Source: Saccharothrix tamanrassetensis (lineage in GTDB: Bacteria > Actinomycetota > Actinomycetes > Mycobacteriales > Pseudonocardiaceae). Taken from it: a DNA stretch of 64,000 bases. The notes under the pieces were generated by a model that was not told where the DNA came from, ran no database searches, and worked only from the letters and a program-made list of their open reading frames with translations. A program made the position numbers and the translations under genes. Location of the stretch: positions 744,001 to 808,000 of the forward strand of contig NZ_JACHJN010000001.1 in NCBI RefSeq assembly GCF_014203665.1. Reading direction: 5' to 3'. The stretch's first letter is position 1; each line of letters begins with the position of its first letter. This document shows positions 13,301 to 27,205 of this stretch, piece after piece.

Positions 13301-16300
13301 CCCGGCCCTCGTGCTGGACCGGCTGCCCGACACGTCCGGCCTGCCCGACACCGCTCCCCCGGTGACGCTGCGCCCGGACCAGGCTGCCTACGTGATCTAC
13401 ACGTCCGGCTCGACCGGCAGGCCGAAGGGTGTCGTGGTCGAGCACGGCCAGCTCGCGAACCTGTTCTACGCCAACCGGCACGACCTGATGGCAACCCCCA
13501 CCAAGTTCGCCGTCACGGCCACGTTCTCGTTCGACACGTCGTGGGAAGGCCTGCTGTTCCTGGCCGCGGGCAACGAACTGCACGTCATCGACGACGAACT
13601 GCGCCTCGACCCGGCCGCGCTGGTGGAGTACGTGCGAACGCACGGCATCGGCACGCTCGACCTCACGCCGTCCTACGCCCACCGGCTGATCGCCGCCGGT
13701 CTGCTGGAGTCCGGTCTCCGCCGGCTGCTGCTGGGCGGCGAGGCGGTGGACGCCGCGCTGTGGCAGCAGGTCGCGAATTCGCCCGTCACCGGGTTCAACT
13801 ACTACGGCCCCACCGAGACCGCGGTCGACGCCGTGGCCACCGAGGTCACCGGCGACCGGCCGATGATCGGGCGCCCGCTGCACAACGTCGTCGCCTACGT
13901 GCTGGACGGCGACCTGCGGCCGGTGCCGCCGGGTGTGGTGGGTGAGCTGTTCGTGGGCGGCGTGCAGGTCGCTCGCGGCTACCTGGGGCGTCCCGGCCTG
14001 ACCGCGCAGCGGTTCCTGCCCGACCCGTTCCGCGCGGCGTCCGGTTCCACGGCCGGCGCACGGATGTACCGGACCGGTGACCGCGTGCGGTGGCTGGACG
14101 GGAGGCTGGAGTACCTGGGCCGGGCCGACGACCAGGTTAAGATCCGCGGCTTCCGGATCGAGCCGGGCGAGGTGGAGGCCGCACTGCGGTCCGTGCCCGG
14201 TGTGCGGGACGCGGTCGTGATCGTCCGGAACGGCCGTCTCGTCGGCTACGTCACCGGCACGCCCGAGGACGACGCCCGTGCCGTGCTGGGTTCGACCCTG
14301 CCGGACTACCTCGTGCCGTCCGCCGTGGTGGAGCTGGCCGCCTTCCCGTTGTCCCCCAGCGGCAAGGTCGACCGGCGGGCCCTTCCCGAGCCCGAGTTCA
14401 CCGGCGAGTACACCGAGCCGCGCACCGAGGCCGAGCGGACCGTCGCCGCGATCTGGGCCGACGTGCTCGGGCTGCCGCGGGTCGGTGCGGACGACAACTT
14501 CTTCGCGCTCGGTGGCGACTCCATCCTCAGCATCAACGTCACGTCACGGCTTCGAGCGGCCTTCGGGGCGCAGCTGTCGCCCCGTGCCGTGTTCCAGAAC
14601 CCCACGGTGTCCGGACTCGCGACCGCGATCTCCGGCGTGTCAGTGGTGGACGCCATCCCGGTGATCCCGCGCGGTGGCGTCCACCCCCAGTCCCCGGCGC
14701 AACGGCGACTGTGGTTCCTCGACCAGTTCGAGCCCGGCGGCACCGAGTACGTCACGCCGACCGCGCTGCGGCTGCGTGGACCGCTCGACCTCGACGCGTT
14801 GCGGCGTGCGGTGAACGGACTGGTCGTCCGGCACGAGTCGTTGCGCACCACCTTCGGCGACGACGTCCAGATCATCGGTGAGCCGTTCGAGGTGCCGCTT
14901 CCGGTCGAGGAGGGCTCCTGGGAGGCGGTGTTGCGGCAGGAAGCCGAGACACCGTTCGACCTGCGGCAAGGCCCGTTGGTGCGGGCGCGGTTGGTACGGG
15001 TGGCCGATGACGACCACGTGTTCGTGCTGACGCTGCACCACATCATTACCGACGGCTGGTCGACCGGCGTGCTGGCGCGTGACCTCGGCGCGTTGTACTC
15101 GGGCGAAAACCTGCCGCCGCTGGCCGTCCAGTACGTCGATTTCACCGCGTGGCAGCAAGAACCACCGATCGACTACTGGGCAGAGAAGCTGGCCGATGTG
15201 CCGCCGCTGGAGTTGCCGACCGACCGGCCACGTCCGGCGGTGCGCAGCGGAGCGGGTGCGATGCACTCGTTCACCGTGCCGGCGGAGGTCGCCTCCGCGC
15301 TGAAGGACTTGGCGCAACGGCGCGGGGACACCCTGTTCACGGCGCTGGTCGCGGCGTGCCAGGCGCTGCTGGCCCGGTACACCGGCCAGGACGACATCGC
15401 GGTCGGCACGGCGGTGTCCGGACGTGGTCGCGCCGAGCTGGACGACGTGGTCGGGTTGTTCGTCAACACGATCGTGCTGCGATCCACCGTGGACACCGCT
15501 CGCGGTTTCGACGAGTTCCTGACCGACGTGCGGACCACCGTGCTGGACGGGTTCGCGAACCAGGACGTGCCGTTCGAGCGGGTCGTGGAGGCCGTGCGCC
15601 CGGACCGCGACCCGAGCCGCAACGCCCTGTTCGACGTGATGGTGCTGCTGCAGAACACCGCGTCCGAAGTACCGCCCCTGCCGGGTCTGCGGGTGGAGGA
15701 GCTGCCGCTGCCGCTGTCCACGGCGACCTGCGACGTGACGTTCGAGTTCGGCGAGTCGGACGGCGAGCTGCTGGGCGCGGTCGAGTACAGCACCGACCTG
15801 TTCGACGCCGCCACGATCGACCGGATGACCCGGCACCTGATCGCGTTGCTGGCCGGCATCACGACATCGCCCGACCGGCCGCTCGCCGAGATCCCGCTGC
15901 TGCTGGGCGACGAGCCCGACGCGCGCGGCAGGGCTCTGGACGTCCCGGTCACGACGTTCCCGGCCCTGTTCGAGGCCCAGGCCGCGCGGACGCCCGACAC
16001 GACCGCGCTGGTGTGCGGCGACACGCGCCTGACGTTCGCAGAGGTGGACGCGCGAGCGAATCGGTTGGCCCACCACCTGATCGCACAGGGCGCGTCGCCG
16101 GAGCGGACGGTCGCGGTGATGTTGCCGCGTTCCGCCGACGTCGTCGTGGCGATCCTCGCCGTGCACAAGGCGGGCGCGGTGTACCTGCCGATCGACCGGG
16201 ACCTGCCGCGCGAGCGGATCGACTTCCTGCTGCGGGACGCCGATCCGGCGCTGGTCCTGGACGTCTGGCCGGACCTCACCGCCTGCCCGCCGTCGAAGCG

Positions 16301-19300
16301 CGACGTGTCGGTGCGCCCCGATCACGGGGCGTACGTGATCTACACGTCCGGCTCCACCGGTACGCCCAAGGGTGTCGTGGTCGAGCACCGCCAGCTGGTG
16401 AACCTCCTGCACAACCACCGCAACGACTTCGCGTCCGAGCCGCTGCGGGTCGCGCTGTCGGCCGTGTTCTCGTTCGACACGTCATGGGAAGGCCCGATGC
16501 TCATGGCCGACGGCCACGAGCTGCACGTGCTGACCGACGACGTCCGGTTGGAACCCGCGGCACTGGTGGACTACGTCCGCGAACACCGGATCGACTTCCT
16601 CGACCTCACCCCGTCCTACGTGCAGCAGCTGCTGCCCGCCGGACTGCTCGACGGCGACCACAAGCCGAAGGTCCTGATGCTCGGCGGCGAGGCGCTGCCG
16701 GAGTCGCTGTGGCGCCGACTGGCCCACGGGCCGACGCGCGTGTACAACTTCTACGGCCCCACCGAGACCACGGTCGACGCCGTCTCCACGCTGGTGACGG
16801 GCGACCGGCCGCTCATCGGGCGTCCGCTGCACAACCTGGTCGCGTACGTGCTGGACGAGAACCTCCAGCCGGTGCCGACGGGTGTGCCCGGCGAGCTGTT
16901 CATCGCCGGCGCGCAGGTCGCGCGCGGCTACCTGAACCGGCCCGGCCTGACCGCCCAGCGGTTCCTGCCCGACCCGTTCGCCACACAGTCCTCAGCGGGC
17001 GCCCGGATGTACCGCACCGGCGACCGCGTCCGCTGGGTCGGCGACCAACTGGAATACCTCGGCCGAGACGACGACCAGGTCAAGATCCGCGGTTTCCGGA
17101 TCGAGTTGGGTGAGGTGGAAGCGGCACTCCTGCACCACCCTGACGTGACGCAGGCCGTTGTGGTGGCGCGGGAGCACAACGGGCACCAGCGGCTCGTCGC
17201 CTACACCGTGGGCACGGCGACGGACCTGGCCGGGTGGCTGAAAGACCGGCTGCCCGACTACCTGGTGCCGTCGGCGTTCGTGCCGCTGGACGGCATCCCG
17301 ATGACCCCGAGCGGCAAGGTGGACCGCCGGGCACTGCCCGCGCCGACGTTCACCGACGCCGGGTACGTGCCGCCCGCACCGGGCATCGCCACCGACCTGG
17401 CCGCGATCTGGGCCGACGTGCTGGGTGTCGAGCGGGTCGGCGCGAAGGACAACTTCTTCGCCCTCGGCGGCGACTCGATCCTGAGCATGCAGGTCGTGTC
17501 GCGGGCCCGCCAGGCCGGGATGCGGTTGACGTCCAAGGACATCTTCCTGCGGCAGACCGTCGCCGACCTCGCCCTCGCGGTCACCGCCGACACCGGGACC
17601 ACGCACCGGGTGGTGACCGGTCCGGCTCCGCTCACCCCGATCCAGCGCTGGTTCTTCACCGAGCACGGTCCGTTGGCGCACTTCACCATGTCGGTCTTCA
17701 CCGACTTCGAGGACGTGGACGTGCCCGCGTTGCGCGAGGCGCTCCGTAAGGTCGTCGAGCACCACGACGCCCTGCGGACCCGGTTCACCCAGGTGGACGG
17801 CCAGTGGCGGCAGGAGGTGGCGGACAGCGAGGTCGACGTGCTGCGCCTGGCCGCCACACTGGACTACGCCGCTGAGGCGGACCTGGCCCGGACGAGCCTG
17901 GACCTGCGGCACGGACCGCTGCTCCAGGCCGTGCTGTTCCCCGACGGCAAGCTGTTCCTCACCGCCCACCACCTCGTGGTGGACGCGGTGTCGTGGCGGA
18001 TCGTCCTGGCCGACCTCCAGACCGCCTACGAGGGCCGCGACCTGGAACCCAAGAGCACCGGGTTCACCGACTGGGCGCACCGGCTGGACGCGCACGTCCG
18101 GTCCGGCGCGTTCGACGACGCCCTGCCGCACTGGGCCGGGATGCCGGTGGACGAGCCGGTTCCCACCACGGCGGGCAGCGCGCGGAGCGTGTCGGTGACG
18201 CTGGACCGGGCCGACACGGACGCCCTGCTGCACAAGGTGCCCGAGGCGTACCGGACGCAGGTCAACGACGTGCTGCTGACCGCGTTGACGGCGGCGTTCG
18301 CGGGCCGTGCCCTGGTGACGCTCGAAGGCCACGGCCGTGAGGAGCTGTTCGACGTCGACCTGTCCCGCACGGTCGGCTGGTTCACCGCGCAGTTCCCGGT
18401 GGAGCTGGAGATCCCGTCCGACGACTGGGGTGCCGCGCTCAAGGCGGTGAAGGAGCAGCTGCGGTCGGTGCCGGACAAGGGCCTGAGCTACGAGGCCCTG
18501 CGGTACGCCGATCGCGGGTTGACCGGCGCGCTGCCCCGCGTGTGCTTCAACTACCTGGGGCAGTTCGAGTCCGGCACGTTCGGCGAGGGCGAGCACGGGC
18601 GCGAGGTGCCCGACGACCTGAACCGGCCGCACCTGCTGGACATCACCGCCGCCGTGGCCGACGGTGAGCTGACGCTGGACTGGGAGTACTCGACGCAGGC
18701 GCACGACGAGGCGGCCGTGCGGGCGTTGGCGGACCGGATGGTGGACGCGCTCCGCGAGATCGTGGCGCACTGCGCGTCCCCGGAGTCCTGGGGGCGGACG
18801 CCGTCCGACTTCCCGTTGGCGCGCCTCACCCAAGCGCAGGTCGATCTCGTCGTGGGCCGCGACGTGGAGGACATCTACCCGCTCACGCCCTTGCAGACCG
18901 GCATGTTGTTCCACAGCCTGGTGGACGACAGCACGGCCTACTTCAACCAGCTCCGTGTCCGGCTGTCCAATGTGGACGACCCGGAACGCCTGGCAAAGGC
19001 CTGGCAACGGGTGGTCGACCGGACTCCGATCCTGCGCACGAGTGTCGTGTGGGAAGGCGTGGACGAGCCGTTGCAGGTGGTGCACCGCGATGTCGTCGTG
19101 CCGGTCGAGTACGCGCCAGTGACCGACGAGCTGGTCGAACGGGACGCCCGGGCGGGCTTGGACCTCACGCGGGCGCCGTTGATGCGGCTGGTGATCGGGA
19201 AGGTGTCCGAGCGCGAGGTCGACCTGCTGTGGACCTCGCACCACCTGCTGCTGGACGGCTGGAGCACCGCCCAGGTGTTCGGCGAGGTGCTGGCCGAGTA

Positions 19301-22300
19301 CGCGGGCGTCGACCCGGTGGCCCGGCGGCCCTTCCGCGACTACCTGGAGTGGCTGGCCGCGCAGGACCCGGCGGTGGCCGAGGAGCACTGGCGCGGCGTG
19401 CTCGCCGGGTTCACCACGCCCACTCCCCTGCCGTACGACCGGCCGCCGACCGACGCGCACCGCGCCGAGTCGTCCGCGCAGGTGGTGCTGGAGCTGCCGG
19501 CGGCGCGGCTGGACGAGGTGGCACGGGCGAACGGGCTGACCGTCAACACGCTGGTGCAGGGCGCTTGGGCGCTGCTGCTGGCCCGGGTCTCGGGTGAGCG
19601 GGAGGTCGTGTTCGGCACCACCGTGTCCGGGCGCCCGGCCGAGCTGCCCGGCGTCGAGGACATGGTCGGCATGTTCATCAATACCGTGCCGACCAGGGTG
19701 GCCGTCGACTCGCAGGACGAGGTCGTGCCGTGGCTGCGGCGGTTGCAGGAGGCCCAGACCGAGTCGCGGCGGTTCGACTTCGTGTCGTTGGCCCAGGTCC
19801 AGTCGTGGGCCGGCGGACGGCTGTTCGACAGCCTGCTGGCGTTCGAGAACTACCCGGTCGAAGCCACCTCCGACGACGCACCGCAGGTCGGTGAGGTCGA
19901 CGGCCTGGACACGACCACGTTCCCGCTGACCGTGCGGGCGCACGTGGACGAGGCGCTGCACGTCGAGCTGACCTACGACCCCCGCTTGTTCGACGCGGCC
20001 ACCATCGGGCGGCTCGGCGAGTGGTTGACCCGGCTGCTCACCGCAGTGGGCGAGAACCCGCAGCGGTCCGTCGGCGAACTGCCGTGGCTGTCCGAGGACG
20101 AGCTCGGCCAGGTGCTGGTCGAGTGGAACGGCACCGCCGCCGACCTGCCCACCGGCACCATCCCGCACCTGTTCGCCGAGCAGGTGACGCGGACGCCCGA
20201 CGCCGTCGCGGTCACGTTCCAAGGCGTCGGTATGACCTACCGCCGGCTGGACGAGCAGGCGAACCGGTTGGCGCACCACCTGATCGCCGCCGGGGCCGGA
20301 CCGGAACGGTTCGTGGGCCTGGTGCTGCCGCGATCGCTGGATCTGGTCGTCGCGGTGCTGGGCGTGCTGAAGGCCGGTGCGGCCTACGTGCCGATCGACC
20401 CGGCGTACCCGGCCGACCGGATCGCGGGCATGATCGTCGACGCCGAGCCGGTGGTGGTGCTGGACGGGCTGCCTGAACTCGACGGCTATCCCGCGGTCGC
20501 CCCGGAAGTGGCATTGCGGCCGGAGCACCCGGCCTACGTGATCTACACGTCCGGTTCGACGGGTAAGCCCAAGGGCGTGGTGATCCCGCACGGCAACGTG
20601 GTGCGCCTGTTCTCGGCCACCGACCACTGGTTCGACTTCGGACCCGACGACGTCTGGACGCTGTTCCACAGCTACGCCTTCGACTTCTCCGTCTGGGAAC
20701 TGTGGGGACCGCTACTGCACGGCGGACGGCTTGTCGTAGTGCCGTATGACATCTCCCGTTCACCGCGCGACTTCGCCCGGCTGCTGCGGGACGAAGGTGT
20801 CACCGTGCTCAACCAGACGCCGTCGGCGTTCTACCAGTTGCTGCCCGAACAGCCCGACCCGCGCTACGTCATCTTCGGCGGCGAAGCCCTGGACATGCAC
20901 AAAGTCCAGAACTGGCACGGCACCGGACAACTCATCAACATGTACGGCATCACCGAAACCACCGTCCACGTCACCTACACACCAGCCGACGGCACCATCG
21001 GACAACCCATCCCCGACCTCCGGGTCTACGTGCTCGACGACGACCTCCGGCCGGTGCCACCCGGCGTCACCGGGGAGATGTACGTGGCCGGGCCAGGCCT
21101 GGCACGCGGCTACCTGAACCGACCGGGACTCACCGCGTCGCGGTTCGTGGCGAACCCGTTCGGTGCGGCCGGTTCCCGGATGTACCGGACGGGCGACCTG
21201 GCCCGCTGGGTCGACGGGAAGCTGGAGTACTTCGGCCGGGCGGACCACCAGGTGAAGATCCGGGGGTTCCGGATCGAACTCGGTGAGATCGAGGCGGTGC
21301 TGGCGTCGTACCCGTCGGTGCGGCAGGTCGCCGTGGTGGTGCGGGACGAACGGCTGGTCGCGTACGTGGTGGCCGCCGACGACGTGGCGGTGTCGGCGTT
21401 GCGTGACCACGCGGCGCTGGAGCTGCCCGATTACATGGTGCCGACCGCCTACGTGACGCTGGACCGCCTGCCGCTCAACGCGAACGGCAAGTTGGACCGG
21501 GCCGCGCTGCCCGCGCCGGAGCGGGACGCGTCGGTGGGTGACGGGTTCGTCGCCCCCCGCACGGAGGCCGAGCGGTTGGTGGCCGGCGTCTGGGAGGACG
21601 TGCTGGGTCTGCCGCGCGTCGGCGCGGAGGACAACTTCTTCGCGCTGGGCGGCGACTCCATCCTGAGCATCCGGGTGGCGTCCCGGTTGCGGGAGACGTT
21701 CGACCTGTCGCCTCGCGCGTTGTTCGACCACCCCACGGTGGCCGGCCTCGCAGCGGCGTTGACCGGCGGCACGCCGGCACCGATCCCGCGCGTGGCAGGC
21801 GACTTCGCGTTGTCGTTCGCGCAGCAACGGCTGTGGTTCCTCGACCAGTTCTCCCCCGGTGGCACGGAGTACGTGACGCCGTTCGCCGTGCGGTTGCGCG
21901 GTGACCTGGACGTGGAGCGGTTGCGGCAGGCGCTGTCGGCGCTGGTTGCACGGCACGAGTCGTTGCGCACCACGTTCCCGGCCGTGGACGGGCTGCCGGT
22001 GCAGGTCGTCCACCCGCCCTACGAGGTGTCGCTGCCGGTGGTGGACGAGATGCCCGCCATCGAGCCGTTCGACCTCGGTGCCGGGCCGTTGTTCCGGCCC
22101 GCCCTGGTGCGGACCGGACCCGACGAGCACGTGCTGGCGCTGACGATGCACCACATCATCACCGACGGCTGGTCCGGTGGCGTGCTGGTGGCGGACCTGG
22201 CCGAGCTGTACGCCGGTGGCGAGCTGCCCGAGCTGCCCGTCCGGTACGTGGACTTCGCGGCGTGGCAGCGGGAGCAGCCGCTGGACGTCCAGCTCGACTA

Positions 22301-25300
22301 CTGGCGCACGCAGCTCTCCGGTGTGCCCGCGCTGGAACTGCCCACCGACCGGCCCCGTCCGCCGGTGCACACGACTCCGGGCGCGCAGTTCGAGTTCTCG
22401 GTGCCCGCCCACGTCACGGAGGCCTTGCGCGGCATCGCGCGGCGCAACGACGGCACCCTGTTCATGGCGTTGGTCGCGGCGTGCCAGGTGCTGTTCCACC
22501 GCTGGTCCGGGCAGGAGGACTTCGCCATCGGCACGGTCGCGTCCGGTCGGGAGCGGCCCGAGTTCGAGCGGATGGTCGGGTTCTTCGTCAACACCCTGAC
22601 CCTGCGGGCCCGGATCGACCCGCTGCTGTCGTTCCCCGAGTTCCTCAAGCAGGTGCAGGGCACCGTGCTGGACGCGTTCGCGCACCAGGACGTGCCGTTC
22701 GAGCGGGTGGTCGACGCCGTGCAGCCGGATCGGGACACCAGCCGCACGCCGCTGTTCCAGGCCGTCGTGGCGTTGCAGAACGCGCCGCAGGCGTCCGGGT
22801 TCGCCGGGCTGGAGGCGTCGGACGTGGCGCAGCCCGTCACGTCCACCGGGTTCGACGTGACGGTGGAGTTCACCGAGGAGGGCGACGGCGGGCTGGCCGG
22901 GTCGATCGAGTACAACACCGACCTGTTCGACGCGGAGACCGTGGAACGGCTGGCCGCGCACCTGACCGTTCTGCTGAGCGGCATCGTGGCCGAGCCGGAA
23001 GGTCCTCTGTGGACTCTTCCGGTGCTGCCGTCCGGCGAGCGGGAGACGGTGGAGCAGTTCGGCCGTGGGCCTGCCGAGGCGTCGTTCACCTCGTTCGCCC
23101 GGCTGTTCGAAGCGCAGGTCGGACGCACTCCCGACGCGCCGGCGCTGGTCGGCGAGGCGGACCTGACCTACGCGCAGCTGAACGCGGCCGCGAACCGGTT
23201 GGCGCACCACCTGATCGCGCAGGGGGCCGGGCCGGAGAAGATCGTGGCGGTGCGGCTGCCGCGGTCGGCCGAGCTGGTGACCGCCGAGCTGGCGGTGCTG
23301 AAGGCCGGTGCCGCGTTCCTCCCGGTCGACCCGGCCTACCCGGCGGAGCGGATCGAGCTCATGCTCGCCGACGCGAAGCCGTTGCTGGTGCTGGACGGCG
23401 CGGTGGACGTGACCGGACGGCCCGACACCGACCCCGACGTGGCGGTCCGGCCGGAGCACCCGGCCTACGTGATCTACACGTCCGGTTCGACCGGGCGTCC
23501 CAAGGGCGTCGTGGTGTCCCACGCGGGCATCTCGACGTTCTCCGCGGCGGAGGTCGCGCACTTGGACGTGCGGCCCGGCGACCGGGTGCTGGAGTTCTCC
23601 TCCCCCAGCTTCGACGCCTCCGTGCTGGAGCTGTGCATGGCGCTGCCGGCCGGAGCCGCGCTGGTCGTGCCGCCGGAGGGCCCGCTGCTCGGCGACCAGC
23701 TCGCGGAGGTGTTGGCCGGTCGGCACGTCACGCACGCGCTGATCCCGCCGGTCGCGCTGGCGACGCTGCCGGACGTGGCGCTGCCGGAGTTCCGGACGCT
23801 GGTGGTCGGCGGCGACGCCTGCTCGGCCGACCTGGTGGCCCGCTGGGCGCCCGGCCGCCGGATGATCAACGCCTACGGCCCGACCGAGTCGACCGTGGTG
23901 TCCACCTGGAGTTCGCCGCTGGAACCCGGCGGCACACCGCCGATCGGGCGGCCGATTCCGGGTACGCACGCCTACGTGCTGGACGCGGCGTTGCAGCCGG
24001 TGCCGATCGGCGTTCCCGGCGAGCTGTACGTGTCGGGCGTCGGGCTGGCCCGCGGCTACCTGGACCGGCCCGGGTTGACGGCGTCCCGGTTCGTGGCGAA
24101 CCCGTTCGGCGACAGGGGTTCGCGGATGTACCGCACGGGCGACGTGGTGCGGTGGCGGCGTTCCGGTGAGCTGGAGTTCGTCGGCCGGGCCGACGAGCAG
24201 GTGAAGATCCGCGGCTTCCGGATCGAGCTGGGCGAGGTGGAGGCCGCGCTGCTGCGGCACGCGGACGTGCGTGAGGCCGTGGTGGTCGCGCGGACCGACG
24301 GGGCCGGGCACAAGCGCCTGGTCGCCTACGTCGTCGGTGCGGTGGACAAGCTGCGGGAGTTCCTCGGCGAGTCGTTGCCCGACTACCTGGTGCCGTCGGT
24401 GTTCGTTCCGGTGGACGCCATGCCGGTGAGCCCCAACGGGAAGGTCGACCGGGCGCGGTTGCCGGAGCCGGACTTCTCGGCGCTGTCGGCGGTCGAGCAC
24501 GTGCCGCCGTCCGGGCCGGTGGAGGAGGCACTGGCCCGCGTGTGGGCGGACGTGCTGGGCGTGCCGCGGGTCGGCACGGCGGACAACTTCTTCAGCCTGG
24601 GCGGGGACTCCATCCTGAGCATGCAGGTGGTGGCACGGGCGCGGCAGGCCGGGCTCCGGTTCACCACCAAGGACCTGTTCCTGCACCAGACGATCGGGCT
24701 GCTCGCGCCCGTGGTGACGGTGGAGGACGTGGCGGGCGAGCAGGCCGCCGTGGTCGGCGACGTGCCGTTGACGCCGATCCAGCACTGGTTCCTGCACTCC
24801 GGACGGCGGAACCCGCACCACTTCAACCAGTCGCACCTGGTCGAGCTGGACCCGGCGGTGGACGTGACGGCGCTGCGGCGTGCGTTGCGGGCGCTGCTGG
24901 AGCAGCACGACGCGCTGCGGATGCGGTTCAGCCGTGTCGACGGGGTGTGGCGGCAGGAGAACGCCGCGGTGTCGGACGTCGACGTGCTCACCGAGGTGTC
25001 CGATGTGGACGACATGGAGTCGTTCGCGGACGAGGTGCACGCGAGCTTCGACCTGGGCACGGGACCGCTGCTGCGGGCGGTGTTGTTCCGCGAAGGGGAC
25101 CGATCGCTGCTGCTGCTGGTGGCGCACCACCTGGTCGTGGACGGGGTGTCGTGGCGGATCCTGCTGGACGACCTGGAGACCGCGTACGGCGGCGGGGACC
25201 TGGGTGCCAAGACGACGTCGTTCCAGGAGTGGGCACGGCGGTTGGAGGCCCACGTCGCCGAAGGCGGGTTCGACGACGAGGTGGAGTACTGGAGCGCTCC

Positions 25301-25982
25301 GTTGCCGGTGCAGGAGAAGGCCGCCACGCCCAGCGAGGTGGTGACGTTCGAACTGTCGGAGGACGACACCGAGGCGTTGCTGCGCGGTGCGCCGGTCGCC
25401 TACCGGACCCGGATCAACGACGCGCTGCTCGCGGCGCTGGCGTGGTCGCTGTCCCGGTGGACCGGGTCGACGACGGTCGCCGTCGACCTGGAAGGGCACG
25501 GCCGCGAGGACCTGTTCGACGGGGTCGACCTGTCCCGGACCGTCGGGTGGTTCACCACGGTGTACCCGGTGCGGCTGGAAGTGCCGGAGGGCGACTGGCG
25601 ATCGCGGGTCAAGGCCGTGCGGCGGCAGTTGCGGGCCGTGCCGGGCAACGGCATCGGGTACGGGGCGCTGCGGCAGCACGGCCGGGTGCCGGCCGACGGC
25701 GTGCCGGTGGTGGCGTTCAACTACCTGGGCCAGTTCGATTCGGGATCGGCGGAGTCGGAAGGGCTGTACCGGGCCGTGCTGCCGTCCGTCGGGCAGGAGC
25801 ACGACCCCGCCGACCACGGCGAGCACCTGATCGACGTCGTCGGCGAGGCCGGCGGCGGGCGCCTCGGGTTCTCCTGGTACTACCACCCCGACGTGCACTC
25901 CGAGGACGCGGTCCGGCAGGTGGTCGCGGACTTCGCGCTCGCGCTGCGGGCCATCGCCGAGGACTGCCGGGGGGCGTTGTGA
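7389..25982 (+). CDS. Non-ribosomal peptide synthetase, modules 4-8 (6197 aa)
   Basis: Five complete elongation modules, with about residue positions. M4: C (44-450), A (476-938), T (Ser 982), E (1028-1434). M5: C (1461-1855), A (1875-2334), T (2378). M6: C (2435-2838), A (2856-3318), T (3363), E (3411-3804). M7: C (3827-4235), A (4255-4708), T (4756). M8: C (4808-5211), A (5231-5691), T (5740), E (5793-6194). Hand-read signatures: M4 and M5 D-T-E-D-L-G-Y-V-D, M6 D-T-E-D-M-G-F-V-D (acid-lined, so a basic residue such as Orn, Arg or Lys), M7 D-F-W-N-I-G-M-V-H (Thr), M8 D-A-L-L-V-G-A-V-V (hydrophobic, near-copy of module 1). All T domains carry LGGDS. The C domains of M5 and M7 follow E domains and start with LTPLQ, as D-accepting C domains do here. 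E6 reads HHLVVDA instead of HHxxxDG, and E4 has NYHGR for NYLGR. The protein ends directly after E8, so the chain must pass in trans, most simply to the minus-strand NRPS at 33449-48274. Confidence 0.97.
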   Translation: MTTSKESRIDALPAHLRERLRNRLAGKSAPAATIPTAPRTGPLPLSPGQQRLWFLDQFQPGDTEYNSALALRLRGDLDVARLTGVLRDLVHRHESLRTTFSQVDGQPVQVVHEDLHLDVPLIDTIDLDGTLRAEVERPFDLEHGPLFRALLVRVASDDHVLLLTSHHIVVDGWSLGVLVEELGALYQGQTLPPPALQYADFAVWQREQPVKVDYWRDRLTGVEPLELPTDRPRPAERTSTGATHEFTVPATLSARLAELARTHETTLFTTLLAAGQVLLARYTGQDDIAVGTVTSGRGRPELQRLVGFFIGTVVIRSTVDTSCSFEEFLNQTKNVTLDAFAHDDVPFDRVVEAVGAHRDPSRTPLFDVMVSMQNVGRALPALPGLEIAEHPLTRRKAIFDLSIDFTETGDGIHGLVEYNTDLFDQATVERMSRHLLILLARIVAEPRRPLAAVSLLIGDEPDAHGEVLDVPDTTFPELFAAQAALTPDAGAVVCDDERLTFAELEARSNRLAQRLVADGVQPEQVVALSLPRSVDAVVAILGVLKAGAVYLPVDPALPEQRRAHLLEDSGAVRVIDGPVDTAGMLDSPPAVRLRSDNAAYVIYTSGSTGKPKGVVVEHRHLVNLLHNHREEFAAQRLRVALSAVFSFDTSWEGLALMANGHELHVLTDDVRLEPGALLQYVQDHRIDMLDLTPSYVQQLLPNGLLDGDHKPKFLLLGGEALGASLWRELTEAPIQAYNYYGPTETTVDATATPVVGDRPVIGRPLRNVAVYVLDANLQPQPVGVPGELYIGGAQVTRGYLNRPGLTAQRFLPDPFATQSSAGARMYRTGDRVRWVGEQLEYLGRDDDQVKIRGFRVEPGEVEAALLSHPDVTEAAVVARTDNGHTRLVGYTVSGGPVDLRDHLKRLLPDYQIPAAFVELDHIPLTPNGKLDRAALPAPQTTSQDFVAPATPAEAELARIWAEVLGADRVGAHDNFFTLGGDSILSIQLVSRARQAGFQLTSRDVFRHQTVAELALVAAAVAEPQPERLFTGPAPLTPIQRWFFAEHGPLAHFTMTLLVELEASVDEEALRTAVHTVVEHHDALRLRFRQEDGRWVQEVADVHEDAFRVEADAAVEEHARAAQQSLDISEGPLLRTVLFRGAHPKLLLTVHHLAVDGVSWRILLEDLEKAYRGVTLEPVGTSFTQWAHLLDEHVRSGALDDALHYWRSLPEPVALPVDRDGPNTADSARVVSVRLDRETTDAVLHHVPPVYRTQVNDVLLSALGRVLAEWTGRDSVSVALEGHGREELFDADLSRTVGWFTTQFPVVLETSDDWGRTLKTVKEALRAVPHRGLSFEALGVGTPLPAIAFNYHGRFEVADGGFYRARRDSVGDDLAPDQTRTQLLEVTGLVEHGELELSWQYSENVHDGATVRRLAERMLDALREIVAHCASPDAGGHTPSDFPLARLTQEQVDRIAGPDVEDIYRLTPLQAGMVFHSLVEPGAYVDRMRLVLDGVTDPAALAEAWQRVVDRTPVLRSSVVWDGVAEPVQVVHRNVTLPSDGEIDLGVAPLLRVRVTPLSAERVELVWSSHHVILDGWSTGQVFGEVLEHYRAITTGQPARLPARRPFRDYLRWLADQDDTEAYWRATLSDVDGPTPLPYDRSPAEAHRAEATESVRISADLGDAPQRAGLTVNTVVQGAWALLLSRVSGERDVVFGSTVSGRPAELPGVESMVGMLINTVPTRVTVDTAAQVGAWLRALQAAQGEARRYDHTSLADIQSWSGTRLFDSVVVFENYPFERTGDGPQVVEIDAVDNTTLPLALTASVTDRLNLDLAYDPDLFDTATAERLAGWLGDLVTALVRDTDARIADLPWLSPEDERRVLVEWNRTALDTPRTPYPEVFAEQARKSPDATALVFHDRRLTFAELDVRANRLAHHLIERGAGPERTVAVRMPRSGDLVVAVLAVLKAGAVYLPVDPELPADRIDFLLDDANPALVLDRLPDTSGLPDTAPPVTLRPDQAAYVIYTSGSTGRPKGVVVEHGQLANLFYANRHDLMATPTKFAVTATFSFDTSWEGLLFLAAGNELHVIDDELRLDPAALVEYVRTHGIGTLDLTPSYAHRLIAAGLLESGLRRLLLGGEAVDAALWQQVANSPVTGFNYYGPTETAVDAVATEVTGDRPMIGRPLHNVVAYVLDGDLRPVPPGVVGELFVGGVQVARGYLGRPGLTAQRFLPDPFRAASGSTAGARMYRTGDRVRWLDGRLEYLGRADDQVKIRGFRIEPGEVEAALRSVPGVRDAVVIVRNGRLVGYVTGTPEDDARAVLGSTLPDYLVPSAVVELAAFPLSPSGKVDRRALPEPEFTGEYTEPRTEAERTVAAIWADVLGLPRVGADDNFFALGGDSILSINVTSRLRAAFGAQLSPRAVFQNPTVSGLATAISGVSVVDAIPVIPRGGVHPQSPAQRRLWFLDQFEPGGTEYVTPTALRLRGPLDLDALRRAVNGLVVRHESLRTTFGDDVQIIGEPFEVPLPVEEGSWEAVLRQEAETPFDLRQGPLVRARLVRVADDDHVFVLTLHHIITDGWSTGVLARDLGALYSGENLPPLAVQYVDFTAWQQEPPIDYWAEKLADVPPLELPTDRPRPAVRSGAGAMHSFTVPAEVASALKDLAQRRGDTLFTALVAACQALLARYTGQDDIAVGTAVSGRGRAELDDVVGLFVNTIVLRSTVDTARGFDEFLTDVRTTVLDGFANQDVPFERVVEAVRPDRDPSRNALFDVMVLLQNTASEVPPLPGLRVEELPLPLSTATCDVTFEFGESDGELLGAVEYSTDLFDAATIDRMTRHLIALLAGITTSPDRPLAEIPLLLGDEPDARGRALDVPVTTFPALFEAQAARTPDTTALVCGDTRLTFAEVDARANRLAHHLIAQGASPERTVAVMLPRSADVVVAILAVHKAGAVYLPIDRDLPRERIDFLLRDADPALVLDVWPDLTACPPSKRDVSVRPDHGAYVIYTSGSTGTPKGVVVEHRQLVNLLHNHRNDFASEPLRVALSAVFSFDTSWEGPMLMADGHELHVLTDDVRLEPAALVDYVREHRIDFLDLTPSYVQQLLPAGLLDGDHKPKVLMLGGEALPESLWRRLAHGPTRVYNFYGPTETTVDAVSTLVTGDRPLIGRPLHNLVAYVLDENLQPVPTGVPGELFIAGAQVARGYLNRPGLTAQRFLPDPFATQSSAGARMYRTGDRVRWVGDQLEYLGRDDDQVKIRGFRIELGEVEAALLHHPDVTQAVVVAREHNGHQRLVAYTVGTATDLAGWLKDRLPDYLVPSAFVPLDGIPMTPSGKVDRRALPAPTFTDAGYVPPAPGIATDLAAIWADVLGVERVGAKDNFFALGGDSILSMQVVSRARQAGMRLTSKDIFLRQTVADLALAVTADTGTTHRVVTGPAPLTPIQRWFFTEHGPLAHFTMSVFTDFEDVDVPALREALRKVVEHHDALRTRFTQVDGQWRQEVADSEVDVLRLAATLDYAAEADLARTSLDLRHGPLLQAVLFPDGKLFLTAHHLVVDAVSWRIVLADLQTAYEGRDLEPKSTGFTDWAHRLDAHVRSGAFDDALPHWAGMPVDEPVPTTAGSARSVSVTLDRADTDALLHKVPEAYRTQVNDVLLTALTAAFAGRALVTLEGHGREELFDVDLSRTVGWFTAQFPVELEIPSDDWGAALKAVKEQLRSVPDKGLSYEALRYADRGLTGALPRVCFNYLGQFESGTFGEGEHGREVPDDLNRPHLLDITAAVADGELTLDWEYSTQAHDEAAVRALADRMVDALREIVAHCASPESWGRTPSDFPLARLTQAQVDLVVGRDVEDIYPLTPLQTGMLFHSLVDDSTAYFNQLRVRLSNVDDPERLAKAWQRVVDRTPILRTSVVWEGVDEPLQVVHRDVVVPVEYAPVTDELVERDARAGLDLTRAPLMRLVIGKVSEREVDLLWTSHHLLLDGWSTAQVFGEVLAEYAGVDPVARRPFRDYLEWLAAQDPAVAEEHWRGVLAGFTTPTPLPYDRPPTDAHRAESSAQVVLELPAARLDEVARANGLTVNTLVQGAWALLLARVSGEREVVFGTTVSGRPAELPGVEDMVGMFINTVPTRVAVDSQDEVVPWLRRLQEAQTESRRFDFVSLAQVQSWAGGRLFDSLLAFENYPVEATSDDAPQVGEVDGLDTTTFPLTVRAHVDEALHVELTYDPRLFDAATIGRLGEWLTRLLTAVGENPQRSVGELPWLSEDELGQVLVEWNGTAADLPTGTIPHLFAEQVTRTPDAVAVTFQGVGMTYRRLDEQANRLAHHLIAAGAGPERFVGLVLPRSLDLVVAVLGVLKAGAAYVPIDPAYPADRIAGMIVDAEPVVVLDGLPELDGYPAVAPEVALRPEHPAYVIYTSGSTGKPKGVVIPHGNVVRLFSATDHWFDFGPDDVWTLFHSYAFDFSVWELWGPLLHGGRLVVVPYDISRSPRDFARLLRDEGVTVLNQTPSAFYQLLPEQPDPRYVIFGGEALDMHKVQNWHGTGQLINMYGITETTVHVTYTPADGTIGQPIPDLRVYVLDDDLRPVPPGVTGEMYVAGPGLARGYLNRPGLTASRFVANPFGAAGSRMYRTGDLARWVDGKLEYFGRADHQVKIRGFRIELGEIEAVLASYPSVRQVAVVVRDERLVAYVVAADDVAVSALRDHAALELPDYMVPTAYVTLDRLPLNANGKLDRAALPAPERDASVGDGFVAPRTEAERLVAGVWEDVLGLPRVGAEDNFFALGGDSILSIRVASRLRETFDLSPRALFDHPTVAGLAAALTGGTPAPIPRVAGDFALSFAQQRLWFLDQFSPGGTEYVTPFAVRLRGDLDVERLRQALSALVARHESLRTTFPAVDGLPVQVVHPPYEVSLPVVDEMPAIEPFDLGAGPLFRPALVRTGPDEHVLALTMHHIITDGWSGGVLVADLAELYAGGELPELPVRYVDFAAWQREQPLDVQLDYWRTQLSGVPALELPTDRPRPPVHTTPGAQFEFSVPAHVTEALRGIARRNDGTLFMALVAACQVLFHRWSGQEDFAIGTVASGRERPEFERMVGFFVNTLTLRARIDPLLSFPEFLKQVQGTVLDAFAHQDVPFERVVDAVQPDRDTSRTPLFQAVVALQNAPQASGFAGLEASDVAQPVTSTGFDVTVEFTEEGDGGLAGSIEYNTDLFDAETVERLAAHLTVLLSGIVAEPEGPLWTLPVLPSGERETVEQFGRGPAEASFTSFARLFEAQVGRTPDAPALVGEADLTYAQLNAAANRLAHHLIAQGAGPEKIVAVRLPRSAELVTAELAVLKAGAAFLPVDPAYPAERIELMLADAKPLLVLDGAVDVTGRPDTDPDVAVRPEHPAYVIYTSGSTGRPKGVVVSHAGISTFSAAEVAHLDVRPGDRVLEFSSPSFDASVLELCMALPAGAALVVPPEGPLLGDQLAEVLAGRHVTHALIPPVALATLPDVALPEFRTLVVGGDACSADLVARWAPGRRMINAYGPTESTVVSTWSSPLEPGGTPPIGRPIPGTHAYVLDAALQPVPIGVPGELYVSGVGLARGYLDRPGLTASRFVANPFGDRGSRMYRTGDVVRWRRSGELEFVGRADEQVKIRGFRIELGEVEAALLRHADVREAVVVARTDGAGHKRLVAYVVGAVDKLREFLGESLPDYLVPSVFVPVDAMPVSPNGKVDRARLPEPDFSALSAVEHVPPSGPVEEALARVWADVLGVPRVGTADNFFSLGGDSILSMQVVARARQAGLRFTTKDLFLHQTIGLLAPVVTVEDVAGEQAAVVGDVPLTPIQHWFLHSGRRNPHHFNQSHLVELDPAVDVTALRRALRALLEQHDALRMRFSRVDGVWRQENAAVSDVDVLTEVSDVDDMESFADEVHASFDLGTGPLLRAVLFREGDRSLLLLVAHHLVVDGVSWRILLDDLETAYGGGDLGAKTTSFQEWARRLEAHVAEGGFDDEVEYWSAPLPVQEKAATPSEVVTFELSEDDTEALLRGAPVAYRTRINDALLAALAWSLSRWTGSTTVAVDLEGHGREDLFDGVDLSRTVGWFTTVYPVRLEVPEGDWRSRVKAVRRQLRAVPGNGIGYGALRQHGRVPADGVPVVAFNYLGQFDSGSAESEGLYRAVLPSVGQEHDPADHGEHLIDVVGEAGGGRLGFSWYYHPDVHSEDAVRQVVADFALALRAIAEDCRGAL
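20805..21034 (+). repeat. Near-identical Thr A-domain block, copy 2 (partner 6372-6601)
   Basis: Second copy of the 230-bp threonine-specific block, 14433 bp downstream of the first and in the same frame. The two differences are one base in each of the codon pairs ACC/ATC and GAG/CAA-type positions near the MYGITE core. The flanking parts of the two A domains diverge normally. Confidence 0.9.
23595..23695 (+). repeat. Identical A-domain block, modules 1 and 8, copy 2 (partner 348-448)
   Basis: Second copy of the identical 101-bp block around the FDASVLEL core, in module 8. Mismatches resume at once on both sides. Confidence 0.88.
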
Positions 25983-27205
25983 CCGTCCCGTTGACGCGCA
26001 ACCGGAACTACACGCTGCTGTGGGGCGGGCAGGCGGTCGCCGAGGTGGGCTTCGCCGCCTCGCTGATCGCGCTGCCGCTGCTGGTGCTGGCGATGACCGG
26101 GTCGCCGGCGGCGGCCGGCCTGGTGCTCTCGGTGGACGCCACCGCGCAGTTCCTGGCCGGGCTGCCGGCCGGGGCGCTGGTGGACCGGTGGGACCGCCGG
26201 AAGATCATGCTGGCGTGCGAGGCGGCGCAGGCCCTCGCGTTGGGGTCGCTGGTGCTCGCCCTGATCAGCGACACCGCGACGCTGGCGCACATCGTCGTCG
26301 TGGCGGCGGTGCTGGGCGTCTGCCGGGCGCTGTTCGAACCGGCCGAGGACGCCAGCCTGCCCCGGCTGGTGCCGGACTCCCAGCTGGCCACGGCGATCGC
26401 GATGAACTCGGCGCGTTCCTCGCTGGGCCAGATGGCGGGCACCGCGCTCGGCGGTGTGCTGTTCGCGGTGGGCCGGTTCGTGCCGTTCCTGCTCGACCTG
26501 GTGACGCACTGCCTGGCGTTCGTGGCCCTGCTGTTTGTGCGGATGCCACCCAGGGAACCCGTGGCCGTCTCGGAACGGCACTTCCTGCGGGAGATCGGCG
26601 ACGGGCTGCGGTGGGTGTGGCAGAGGAAGGAGATCAGGGTCACGGCGCTGTGCGCGGTGGTGCTGAACCTGTTCTTCGCCGCGTTCTACATGGTGGTCCT
26701 GGTGCTGGCGGACGCACGCGGGGTGTCGTCCGGCGCGATCGGCGTGATGGCCGCGATGCTCGGCGTGGGCGGTGTGGTGGGTGCGCTGATCGCCCCCTGG
26801 CTGCACCGCGTGCTCGGGCCGTACGTGTCGATCGCGTCGGTGTTCTGGGCGTTGACGGTGTTGACGCCCGTGGCTTACTTCGTGTCCGACGGATATGTGA
26901 TGGGTGGGTTGTTCGCGCTCATGACGCTGCTGGCGCCCACCGCGAACACGACGATTGCCACTCACCAGATGCTGTTGACGCCCGACGCGATGCGCGGGCG
27001 GCTCAGCGGGGTGGTGTCGGTGGTGCTGGGGGTCGCGGGGGCCCTCGGGCCCGCGCTGGGCGGGTTGCTGACCCAGTTCCTGTCCGCCGACCGGGCCGTT
27101 CTGGTCTGCGCGGTCGGCATCGCTCTGGTAACCGCGTTCGTGACGGTCAGTCCGACGTTGCGGCGCTATTCGGCTGAACAGGAAGGTGTTCCGAATGAGG
27201 TCTGA
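25979..27205 (+). CDS. MFS exporter (EntS-like)
   Basis: A 408-residue integral membrane protein starting at a GTG that overlaps the NRPS stop as GTGA, so translation is coupled. About twelve hydrophobic segments are visible. The DRWDRRK loop after the second or third segment (about residue 62) fits the conserved cytoplasmic loop of the major facilitator superfamily. The overall pattern, an N-terminal [17 protein letters not shown] start and few charges in the helices, resembles the MFS subgroup that exports siderophores and peptides (EntS type). Position right after the NRPS and before an MbtH gene suggests export of the peptide product and probably self-protection. The substrate is inferred only from context. 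Confidence 0.88.
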   Translation: MTVPLTRNRNYTLLWGGQAVAEVGFAASLIALPLLVLAMTGSPAAAGLVLSVDATAQFLAGLPAGALVDRWDRRKIMLACEAAQALALGSLVLALISDTATLAHIVVVAAVLGVCRALFEPAEDASLPRLVPDSQLATAIAMNSARSSLGQMAGTALGGVLFAVGRFVPFLLDLVTHCLAFVALLFVRMPPREPVAVSERHFLREIGDGLRWVWQRKEIRVTALCAVVLNLFFAAFYMVVLVLADARGVSSGAIGVMAAMLGVGGVVGALIAPWLHRVLGPYVSIASVFWALTVLTPVAYFVSDGYVMGGLFALMTLLAPTANTTIATHQMLLTPDAMRGRLSGVVSVVLGVAGALGPALGGLLTQFLSADRAVLVCAVGIALVTAFVTVSPTLRRYSAEQEGVPNEV

